Shown one piece after another: positions 8,365-14,560 of a stretch of DNA of 40,727 nucleotides; position 1 is the first letter of the stretch, and each line of letters begins with the position of its first letter. Source of the DNA: a virus; IMG/VR virus record IMGVR_UViG_3300043313_001282, positions 1-40,727 of that record. One strand, 5' to 3'. Under the pieces are notes generated by a model. That model made no database searches. It saw only the letters and a list, made by a program, of their open reading frames with translations, and was not told where the DNA came from. A program made the translations under genes and the position numbers.

Positions 8365-8654
8365 CAGAGCACCGTAAAACCGACGGCCGACTCGCGGAGC
8401 AGGCGCATGTAGCGCGGCCAGTAAGGGCTGTTCGGTTTGCTCTGCGGGTCGGCTCCAGAGGTGAGCCGCAGGCTGTTGCCGGCGACTCCACTCCAAAGCA
8501 GATGCGCGCAAAGCAGACCCTGAGCCGCGTCAGCCTTTGCGCCATAGATCGTCACGTCGATGCTAAGCGCAGCTTCGGCCAGCGTTGACACCAAGAGCGG
8601 ACTGTCCGTCGTGGTGAACTCGGGATACCTAGCTAAAAACTGCGCGTAGTTCAT
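8364..8654 (-). CDS. Head completion/connector protein (DUF4054-like)
   Basis: 96 aa. The N-terminus MNYAQFLARYPEF, a helix AEAALSIDVTIYG, and AAQGLLCAHLLWSG fit the small helical DUF4054/gp6-like adaptor proteins that attach to the portal. It starts 5 bp after the previous stop and overlaps the next gene by ATGA. It is placed correctly between capsid and neck genes. Confidence 0.7.
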   Translation of the reverse strand: MNYAQFLARYPEFTTTDSPLLVSTLAEAALSIDVTIYGAKADAAQGLLCAHLLWSGVAGNSLRLTSGADPQSKPNSPYWPRYMRLLRESAVGFTVL

Positions 8655-8659
8655 GAGGC

Positions 8660-8881
8660 TCAGTGCTTCGGAGTCGCCTTCGGCTCAGGCGGTTTCCAGT
8701 CGCTTACTTGCGCGCCATCGATGACTTCGACTTTGACGAAGCCGTCTTTAGTAAGCCGCACGAGATGCGCGGCCACGGCCTCCGGCATGTCACTCTCGAA
8801 GTGGTTGGCCCCAGGTGTTAGGGACCAGCCCTGATCGGGCGAGGCCATCTGCACATTCGACTGCGAGGTGATGCGATACAT
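8660..8881 (-). CDS. Small virion-region protein of unknown function
   Basis: 73 aa, ATG at 8881. No recognised domain. It has a short beta-like start (MYRITSQSNVQMAS), a LTPGANHFESDMPEAVAAHL segment suggestive of a small head-tail accessory protein, and a Pro/Lys-rich tail (PPEPKATPKH). It lies 6 bp after the stop of the next upstream gene and 5 bp before the DUF4054-like start, so it is surely translated with this cluster. A role in head decoration or head completion is only a guess from position. Confidence 0.55.
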   Translation of the reverse strand: MYRITSQSNVQMASPDQGWSLTPGANHFESDMPEAVAAHLVRLTKDGFVKVEVIDGAQVSDWKPPEPKATPKH

Positions 8882-8887
8882 GAGCTA

Positions 8888-9181
8888 TCACCGCGGCGAG
8901 CGCGCGGGCTCCGCAGTCTTGAGCTTCTCTTCTTTTGGCTCGACCGCGTTGGCCTTTGCCGCGATGCGAGGCAGCCCATCGAGGGGCGGAATTTCTTCCG
9001 TCGTCTCGAGGATCGCCTGCTTGTCCTCGGCCATGATGCGGAAGCGTTTGAACACCTCCGCAGGCAGGTCGCTGATGTTGAAGTCGGTGGGCTCCAGGCG
9101 CTTGAGCGTGATGCCCTTCGTGCCGTCTTTTGGATCCGGGAAAAACAGATCCGACGCAGCGTTACTGGTGACTCGGATCAT
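8888..9181 (-). CDS. Small protein after the major capsid gene, unknown
   Basis: 97 aa. The start is the ATG at 9181, which overlaps the capsid TGA (ATGA); the longer open frame upstream is the shadow of the capsid gene. Seen: an N-terminal strand (MIRVTSNAASDLFFPDPKDG), then TKGITLKRLEPTDFNISDLP and a Lys/Glu/Ala-rich tail. Its N-terminal pattern weakly resembles the next protein (8660-8881), so the two may be related accessory or head-fibre-base proteins. No function is claimed. Confidence 0.6.
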   Translation of the reverse strand: MIRVTSNAASDLFFPDPKDGTKGITLKRLEPTDFNISDLPAEVFKRFRIMAEDKQAILETTEEIPPLDGLPRIAAKANAVEPKEEKLKTAEPARSPR

Positions 9182-10182
9182 GGCGTGAAGTCCGCGTAAC
9201 GGATGGCACTGGACTGGTAGACCTTCGCCCCGCCGCAGCGCGCGAGGCAGGGCACGATGAACTCCATCAGCGTGGGCTGCGGAGGGAGCTGCTCGAAGTC
9301 GAGCGGGATGACGCTCTCGAGGATCAGCTTGTCGTTCTTGTACGCAATCGCCCGATTCTTCGCACCGGCACCCGCGGCGGTCAGACGCCACCACTGCTTG
9401 ATGGTCTTGATGTACGGGTTGTTCGCCAGGAACCACGAGAGCACCGTCTTGTCGCTGACGTTCGAGATCGGCGTCTGCGCGAGCAGGTTGTACTCGTTCG
9501 GGGCAAACACGAACGTGTCCGGGATGAACTTTTGGTTCGAGCCGTTCACGATGGTGCTCGCCATCTGGTTCAGGTCGACGATCATCTGAGCCGCGGTTGC
9601 ACCGCTGAGCTGCGCCGTCGTTGGCGCGATGATGCCCTGCGCAATCACGTCCGCGTTGTTGACGATGCCCGTGCAGCCGATGTTCGACTGGCCCGTGCTC
9701 GAGGTGAGATCACCCGTGGCCAGCATTTCGTCGATGCCCGTCTCGATCGCTTGACGTGCCGCGTCCGCTTTCATGCTCGGCAAGTCGATGCCGAGACGCG
9801 CTGCCTCGCGCATGGTGTTGATGTCCCAGCCGTAGGCCGCGTCGACGTTGCGGACCTTGCCGGTGACTTCGTTCGCCACCAGATCGATGCGCGGGATGTC
9901 GGTGACGTTGTTGCCCGCGATGCGCGCGCGGCCCTTCCGGTCGTACACGCCATAGACGTACGTATCGGCGAACGGCGCGATATCCGTCGCGTTCGACATC
10001 ATGCTGCGACCGAGCAAGTCGGCGTACTGCACGGTGTAGACCGTTGAACGAACCTGCGTCAGTTGACGCTCGAGAAAGAGCGTCTCGTTCGCGTCGAAAC
10101 GCTGCATCAGTTCGACTCGAGCAGAGCGGTCGAACGCCCGGTTGCGGGAATCCATGTCCCGGATTTGCTGTGCACTCAACAT
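9178..10182 (-). CDS. Major capsid protein (DUF2184-like)
   Basis: 334 aa from the ATG at 10182; an in-frame GTG further upstream would add 29 basic residues and is unlikely. Segments ADLLGRSMMSNATDIAPFAD, YVYGVYDRKGRARIAGNNVT, AYGWDINTMREAARLGIDLP, ARQAIETGIDEMLATGD and FVFAPNEYNLLAQ match DUF2184-type HK97-fold capsid proteins. It is preceded by the cement and protease/scaffold genes. The 134-bp upstream gap holds an extended hairpin (separate entry), suggesting its own translational or RNA-processing control. Confidence 0.85.
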   Translation of the reverse strand: MLSAQQIRDMDSRNRAFDRSARVELMQRFDANETLFLERQLTQVRSTVYTVQYADLLGRSMMSNATDIAPFADTYVYGVYDRKGRARIAGNNVTDIPRIDLVANEVTGKVRNVDAAYGWDINTMREAARLGIDLPSMKADAARQAIETGIDEMLATGDLTSSTGQSNIGCTGIVNNADVIAQGIIAPTTAQLSGATAAQMIVDLNQMASTIVNGSNQKFIPDTFVFAPNEYNLLAQTPISNVSDKTVLSWFLANNPYIKTIKQWWRLTAAGAGAKNRAIAYKNDKLILESVIPLDFEQLPPQPTLMEFIVPCLARCGGAKVYQSSAIRYADFTP

Positions 10183-10260
10183 GGTAGTGGTCTCTCTGCG
10201 GACGTAAGTCCGCGTCTGGGCACGCAAGTCACCGGCGTGAACCCGAAAGGTTTTATGGAG

Positions 10261-10302
10261 ACGCGCCACGCACCGAGGGGAATCCCCAGTGCGTCAGCGC
10301 GT
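10261..10302 (-). promoter_or_regulatory. Extended hairpin in the capsid-gene leader
   Basis: Nested inverted repeats in the gap between cement stop and capsid start: ACGCG (261-265) with CGCGT (298-302), CGCAC (269-273) with GTGCG (289-293), and GGGG (277-280) with CCCC (284-287) around an AAT loop. No U-tract follows on the minus strand, so it looks like a leader structure or processing site rather than a terminator. Confidence 0.5.
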
Positions 10303-10316
10303 CAGCTGATCGGGAG

Positions 10317-10805
10317 TTACGGGAGGTTCAATTCCAACACAGCGACGGTGTCGAAGATGCCCGTCACGTAGTGCGCGTGCGGGATGGCAACGGCCTTCGC
10401 CGTGTCCGCGTCGGAGCGAATGCCGCCCGCCACGTTTCCGCCCGCTGCCGTGAAGCGCGCGAAGGGACCGAAGCCAGCGACGGCCGTGCCTTCCTCTGGA
10501 GTCACCCAGCAGCGGCCGCGACGCATGACGCGCACCGGGTCGCCGATGGCATAGCCGACACCAGCCGAGAGGCTGCCACCGCTTGGCTTCTCTTCATCGA
10601 GCAGAGCGATGCCGATGAGCGCTGCCGTTACGTCAGTCGTCAACCCAGGTACTGCGCAGTTCTCACCAACGATCGTGACGAACGCACCGAATGGAATGAC
10701 AGTGGTCGCGATGCGCGTATCGACCTGCATGTCGCTACAATCGTATTTCATCCCGGGCACGCCAGCCTTCGGAACGGTTCCAACGCTACTCTGAACACCA
10801 GCCAT
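10317..10805 (-). CDS. Capsid cement/decoration protein (Gp24-like)
   Basis: 162 aa. The ATG at 10805 has AGGAG eight bases upstream and is preferred over an open extension. The sequence is beta-rich: an early Met/Cys segment (GMKYDCSDMQVDTRIATTVI), IPFGAFVTIVG, ALIGIALLDEE, VGYAIGDPVRVMRRGRCWVT and a C-terminal strand AVLELNLP. This is the pattern of structural cement proteins that cover the capsid surface and are encoded next to DUF2184 capsids. It would stabilise the shell. Confidence 0.68.
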   Translation of the reverse strand: MAGVQSSVGTVPKAGVPGMKYDCSDMQVDTRIATTVIPFGAFVTIVGENCAVPGLTTDVTAALIGIALLDEEKPSGGSLSAGVGYAIGDPVRVMRRGRCWVTPEEGTAVAGFGPFARFTAAGGNVAGGIRSDADTAKAVAIPHAHYVTGIFDTVAVLELNLP

Positions 10806-10822
10806 AAATAGACTCCTGCATT

Positions 10823-10873
10823 CCCGGTATGGCCGGGCCCGTAAAGAATCGGTGCGCGCCGCGATTGGCGCGC
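10823..10873 (-). promoter_or_regulatory. Two hairpins between scaffold stop and cement start
   Basis: Perfect 7-bp stem GCGCGCC (854-860)/GGCGCGC (867-873) with a 6-nt loop, and CCCGG (823-827)/CCGGG (833-837) with a 5-nt loop. On the transcript the first is followed by ACCGATTCTTTACGG, a weak U-rich run. It could attenuate transcription or protect the downstream cement/capsid mRNA. Confidence 0.45.
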
Positions 10874-10917
10874 TGTTAGCGTTCACTGCGCATCACGCGC
10901 GAAACGCGGGAGACGGA

Positions 10918-11508
10918 TTACTTGACCGCGGACAGCCGCTGCTTTGCGTCGCGATCGTGCCAGGCGATCTGCGCCTTCGTGACATCGGAGAGGTTCTCCG
11001 TGTCCTTGGCATCGAGCTTGGTCGCCTCGAGGCTGCGCACGATCGCGTCCACGCTGTCGGTGCGGACGGTCGTCTTCTCGACCGATTCAAAACGCCCGCG
11101 CACGTAGTCGTCGGACTTGCCCACGTCGGAGAAGTCCTTGTTGTCGAGCTTGATCACGTCGACCATGATTTCGCGGTCGCTCTTGTCGTCGAGCTTCACG
11201 GCATCGCCGAGCACCGACTTGGCTTTGACGACCAGCGCAACGCGCGCAGAGACCTTTTCGGTCAGCGCCTTCGGATCGATCGCGGCGGCCAAGAGGCCCT
11301 GGGTCTTCTTGTGCTCGGTATCGAGAGCATCGAAGCGTCCCTGCAGCGCGTCCGTTGCGGCGACCGCAGCCTTCAGCTCTTCCTTCTTTGCGGCATGCTT
11401 CTCATCGAGCTTGGTCACGGCAGCCATGTGCATGGCTTCGATCTTCTCGACATGAGCCTCCGAGCCGAAATCGAAATCCTTGCCATCGAGCTTGATTTTC
11501 ACAGTCAT
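10918..11508 (-). CDS. Nested scaffold protein (internal start in protease gene)
   Basis: 196 aa, in frame with the protease, from an internal ATG at 11508. AGGAA lies eight bases upstream of this ATG, and the protein then begins MTVKIKLDGKDFDFGSE, the way free-standing phage scaffolds begin. The body is helical (EKIEAMHMAAVTKLDEKHAA, ALQGRFDALDTEHKKTQG) with a polar C-terminus. This mirrors lambda C/Nu3, where the scaffold is the independently translated C-terminal part of the protease. The internal start is inferred from the ribosome-binding site and the scaffold-like beginning. Confidence 0.55.
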   Translation of the reverse strand: MTVKIKLDGKDFDFGSEAHVEKIEAMHMAAVTKLDEKHAAKKEELKAAVAATDALQGRFDALDTEHKKTQGLLAAAIDPKALTEKVSARVALVVKAKSVLGDAVKLDDKSDREIMVDVIKLDNKDFSDVGKSDDYVRGRFESVEKTTVRTDSVDAIVRSLEATKLDAKDTENLSDVTKAQIAWHDRDAKQRLSAVK

Positions 11509-12648
11509 GATTTCTTCCTGTTCCTCGACGCACACGGCGTCGTTAGCGTCGAGGCGCAAACCAACGTCTGCGCGACTAGTGTTGGGCGCCAGCAGCGCCG
11601 TGTGGTTGTATCGAATGCCGCGCTGGATCGCGTCGTACGGTTCGCCGTTCCAGACGCCGGGGGTCTCGTCCATCCGGCACTGGTAGCCGAGCGAAACGTC
11701 GCTCAGCTCGCCACGGTCAATGCGGTCCGCCGTCGGCCCGTCTTGCACGCAGAGGTTTCCGGCAACGAGGGTCTTGCCGTCTTGCCGCACGTCCTCGGTA
11801 TGCCCGACCGTGTGGGCGCGGTACGTACCAGCGTCGAGCAGGCCACCGATGGAATAGGGATGCCCAACCGTGATAGGGGCGCCGCGCAGCGTCTCGAGCG
11901 AGTCGGCGTGGAACACTTCCTCCGGAAGGCGCAGTTCCCGGCGCACAGTGCCGTCCCCCTGGCGGTATCGAAGCACACCCGTCCGCGTCAGCGACGCCGG
12001 CACCCGAGCCCCACCCAGGGGCGTACGGGCCATCTTGTCGAGCTTGCCCCGCGCGTCGATGCGCATGACGACGGGCGCGGTCTCGTCGGCCTCGTCGGAG
12101 CGGCTGCGGCCCTTGGCCAGGTCCCTAAGTGGCGTCCTCTTCGTGGGGACGTTCTCGGCGCCTTTTCCCGGACGGCGATCTGCCGCGTCTCGGTTCTTCT
12201 GTTCCGTCGCGTGCCAGCGGTCGTCGGCCTTGCCTTTGCGCTCGACGACCTTCGCGTCTTTGGCAGCCTTGGCGTGCTCTTCGCTCTTGCCCTCGTGGTA
12301 GTCGCGCGCCTCTTTGCTGATGCCGTGCTCCGCGGCTGCTGCAGCGTGATCCCTGGCTGCGTATTTCTGAATAGCGGATCCGCCGTGTCGCCCCGCAGCC
12401 TTCGAGGTTTCGTTGGCCTTGTTGCCGAGGGCGGTCCCGCTGCCTCCGCTGCCACCGCCACTGCCACTGCTGCTGCCTCCGCCTCCACTGCCGAAGCGCC
12501 CGGCGTCATCGCGCTCTTGGTCTTCGGAGCCATCGAGCTTTTTGGCTTTCGGGGCCATCAGACCGGTGCCGTCACACGTGTCGCAATCGTCACCATTCGG
12601 CAGCTCGCCAGTGCCGTCGCACTCGTCGCACTTCACCATTGCGGCCAT
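10918..12648 (-). CDS. Prohead protease (DUF2213) with zinc-motif N-terminus and C-terminal scaffold
   Basis: 576 aa, ATG at 12648 with AGGAA upstream. Order of parts: residues 7-29, two CxxCxGTG motifs (C7/C10, C22/C25) like half a DnaJ zinc domain; 45-75, a DDAGRFGSGG entry and Gly/Ser linker; 80-190, a basic, Ala/His/Lys-rich helical region; 215-365, the DUF2213 protease core with ASLTRTGVLRYRQGDG, LPEEVFHADSLETLRGAPIT, VGHP (H263), LSDVSLGY (S319) and a conserved YNHTALL; from 381 on, a Lys/Glu/Ala-rich coiled-coil scaffold. The protease would cleave scaffold and capsid N-termini during head maturation. The zinc motif fused to the protease is unusual. The scaffold part probably also starts independently (separate entry). 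Confidence 0.82.
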   Translation of the reverse strand: MAAMVKCDECDGTGELPNGDDCDTCDGTGLMAPKAKKLDGSEDQERDDAGRFGSGGGGSSSGSGGGSGGSGTALGNKANETSKAAGRHGGSAIQKYAARDHAAAAAEHGISKEARDYHEGKSEEHAKAAKDAKVVERKGKADDRWHATEQKNRDAADRRPGKGAENVPTKRTPLRDLAKGRSRSDEADETAPVVMRIDARGKLDKMARTPLGGARVPASLTRTGVLRYRQGDGTVRRELRLPEEVFHADSLETLRGAPITVGHPYSIGGLLDAGTYRAHTVGHTEDVRQDGKTLVAGNLCVQDGPTADRIDRGELSDVSLGYQCRMDETPGVWNGEPYDAIQRGIRYNHTALLAPNTSRADVGLRLDANDAVCVEEQEEIMTVKIKLDGKDFDFGSEAHVEKIEAMHMAAVTKLDEKHAAKKEELKAAVAATDALQGRFDALDTEHKKTQGLLAAAIDPKALTEKVSARVALVVKAKSVLGDAVKLDDKSDREIMVDVIKLDNKDFSDVGKSDDYVRGRFESVEKTTVRTDSVDAIVRSLEATKLDAKDTENLSDVTKAQIAWHDRDAKQRLSAVK

Positions 12649-12661
12649 AAAACTCGTTCCT

Positions 12662-13525
12662 CTATTTTGAATCGTCGTCGACCGAGTTGTCGTTGCCCGC
12701 TTCGTCGTCGAGTTCGGGCAGCACGGGCGTCGGGACGCACCGACATTGGTAGTCCTCACCCGGCAGGTTCGTGTCGCCGTCGTCGTTCGTGACCGGAGGG
12801 TCGTCGTAACTAAAAGTCTGACCGTCGAGATCCTCGTGCGTCTTGCGCACACGCTCGTCACCGGTTGTGGTCCAGACGAACTCGGCGATGCCCGCCGCTG
12901 CCATACGCGCAGTCGTAATGTTCGAGTTGAGCTTTAGGACTTGGTCGCGCGCGATGAACTCGGCACGCGAACTAACGACGCCGCACCGGTCTTCGATCTG
13001 CTTGGCGATGGTCTCGTACGAGTGACCTTCGTAACCCGTAAGGATGTCACTCAGGATCTCGCGCTGCGTATCGAGCATCGACTTGACGAGGGCGACGTTG
13101 TCAGAACGCCAAGCCCGGATGCCTTTGTCGAGCGCCGGCTCTGCTTGGCGTAGCTTGATGCCAAGGCGTTGGAACTCGCCCTTCGAGTGCGCGACGTTCT
13201 TCTTCGCGGTCGAGATCTGAGCTGTGGCGAACTCGGTGCCGTCGGCGTACGCGGTGCCGTAACCACCGAGTGACTTGAGCGCCCCGCCATAGGGGCTGTC
13301 CGCATCAGTGCGCGTGTCGTCGGCCGGCCCGATGACCCGTCTTGCGATCGGAAGGAGCAGCTCCTGCGCGCGCGTACCCCAGCGGGCCGCCAGCTTCTTG
13401 AGAGCTAAAACGTAGGTAAGCTCGACCGCCCGCGGGGTCTGCGGAGAGCGGGCCCAGCGCACTGCTCTCGAGGGAACCTTCTTGCGCTTGCGCGCGCGGA
13501 TGCGCACAAGGCGAGCTGTTGCCAT
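12662..13525 (-). CDS. Minor head protein (MuF/SPP1 gp7-like)
   Basis: 287 aa, ATG at 13525. The N-terminus is very basic (RLVRIRARKRKKVPSRAVRW), the middle is helical, and the C-terminal part carries the MuF signature: RAEFIARDQVLKLNSNITTA, then EFVWTTTGDERVRKTHEDLD, GQTF and a final NLPGEDYQCRCVPTPVLPEL. MuF proteins are injected or portal-associated minor capsid proteins involved in head assembly. In related phages the gene directly follows the portal gene; here a three-gene reverse-strand cassette separates them. No obvious ribosome-binding site is visible. Confidence 0.82.
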   Translation of the reverse strand: MATARLVRIRARKRKKVPSRAVRWARSPQTPRAVELTYVLALKKLAARWGTRAQELLLPIARRVIGPADDTRTDADSPYGGALKSLGGYGTAYADGTEFATAQISTAKKNVAHSKGEFQRLGIKLRQAEPALDKGIRAWRSDNVALVKSMLDTQREILSDILTGYEGHSYETIAKQIEDRCGVVSSRAEFIARDQVLKLNSNITTARMAAAGIAEFVWTTTGDERVRKTHEDLDGQTFSYDDPPVTNDDGDTNLPGEDYQCRCVPTPVLPELDDEAGNDNSVDDDSK

Positions 13526-13638
13526 CTTGACAATATTCGGTTAGCTTCCGCTCGCCGGTTGGCGAAGCGTCTTGGCCGCAGCGACTCCCCCCTCGTGAAC
13601 GGTGAGCACTTCGTCGACCGGCACTTTGAAACTGAACC

Positions 13639-13755
13639 ATGCCGCCGTGTCCCGACAAGCTCGCCGAAATCGCATGGCTCGTGCGCGAGCTAGCCTGGCC
13701 CATCACCGCGGTGATCTGCGCTCTGATCCTGCGCAATGCGTGGAGGCAACGATGA
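13639..13755 (+). CDS. 38-aa membrane peptide, first gene of reverse cassette
   Basis: Reads MPPCPDKLAEIAWLVREL, then a hydrophobic stretch AWPITAVICALILRNAW long enough for one membrane span, and a basic end. Its TGA overlaps the ATG of the next gene (ATGA), which supports translation although no clear Shine-Dalgarno is seen at its own start. Function unknown; a small membrane anchor or exclusion peptide is possible. Confidence 0.4.
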   Translation: MPPCPDKLAEIAWLVRELAWPITAVICALILRNAWRQR

Positions 13756-14090
13756 ACAAGGCGGACATCGTGCGGATGCAAATCGAAGCGGACGCGGAGC
13801 TGGTTCGAATGATCCTGGAAGACGCGCTCGCCCTGAAGAGCCCTCACCCGAGCGGGGCGTTCGATGCAATCAAGCGGCTTGAAACCCTCGCGCTCTCCAT
13901 GGTGACGAAGTACCCACAGGGCAAGCTAACCGCCGACGACGAGGGCGAGACGCAGATCGCAATTACCGTCCAAGACAACGCCGTGATCGTTGCGTTCACA
14001 AAACCAATGAATTGGATCGGCCTCGACTACGATAGCGCCAAGACAATCGGCGAAGCGCTGCTCAGGCGCGCTGAAGAGATCAGACAATGA
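13752..14090 (+). CDS. Unknown protein, middle gene of reverse cassette
   Basis: 112 aa. The ATG at 13752 is chosen over an upstream GTG in the same frame because GGAGG lies at the right distance. Helical N-terminal half (DIVRMQIEADAELVRMILED, then GAFDAIKRLETLALSMV), then strands ETQIAITVQDNAVIVAFT, then a helix DSAKTIGEALLRRAEEI. The last part recalls the short Ala-rich helix seen in small phage proteins with a beta-beta-alpha end. It overlaps the following HTH gene by ATGA. Not recognised. Confidence 0.6.
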   Translation: MNKADIVRMQIEADAELVRMILEDALALKSPHPSGAFDAIKRLETLALSMVTKYPQGKLTADDEGETQIAITVQDNAVIVAFTKPMNWIGLDYDSAKTIGEALLRRAEEIRQ

Positions 14091-14560
14091 AGTCGAGGCC
14101 GTTCTCGGAAGACTTCATCAAGAGGGCACTGGTCACCTGGACGAGAATGGCGGCCGAGGGCAAAACGAATCTGCAGGTAGCAGAGCGCCTCGGCTGCCAT
14201 CCGAGCATGTTGCACTACTGGAACTCGATAGCGCCAGTGAAGGGCTGGCCCCTCGGCCCGGTCAGAAGGCAAGCAAAGCCGAAGAACGCCCGCCATCATT
14301 CGGAAGAATCCAAGCGCCGTGCCGTGAGCGCTCTGCTGAATCGCGGCGAGCTGACGGTCGCGGAAGTTGCACGGGGCCTCGGTGTGAGCATCGCGCTGCT
14401 TTACCGATGGATGCGCCTCAGCGGTGTCCCCAACACCAAGGTCGGGCACCTGCGCTCGAAGCAAGTCGATACGGAAATAGAACGCCTGGGGGCCAAGCGC
14501 GATCGGTTATTGGTGGAGGCCTCGGTGCTTCGACAGACGCTCGCCTTGCTCGCAGGCTAG
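14087..14560 (+). CDS. Tandem-HTH protein related to transposase OrfA-type domains
   Basis: 157 aa. Two transposase-like helix-turn-helix units in a row: residues about 6-50 (FSEDFIKRALVTWTRMAAEG then NLQVAERLGCHPSMLHYWNS) and about 70-112 (HHSEESKRRAVSALLNRGEL then TVAEVARGLGVSIALLYRWM). A leucine-rich helix follows (DTEIERLGAKRDRLLVEASV), as in IS3 OrfA proteins. No catalytic OrfB or inverted repeats are nearby, so it is probably a domesticated DNA-binding regulator. Its TAG (14558-14560) and the portal stop (14559-14557) overlap on opposite strands in a single CTAG, so the cassette is wedged in with no spare sequence. Confidence 0.65.
   Translation: MKSRPFSEDFIKRALVTWTRMAAEGKTNLQVAERLGCHPSMLHYWNSIAPVKGWPLGPVRRQAKPKNARHHSEESKRRAVSALLNRGELTVAEVARGLGVSIALLYRWMRLSGVPNTKVGHLRSKQVDTEIERLGAKRDRLLVEASVLRQTLALLAG

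Noticed and set aside
10960-12790. Long + strand frame of over 600 codons
   Set aside because: It is antisense to the protease/scaffold gene, whose motifs are clear; in GC-rich DNA such shadow frames are expected.
14087-14560. Insertion sequence
   Set aside because: Only an OrfA-like HTH protein is present; no DDE transposase, terminal inverted repeats or target duplication are seen.
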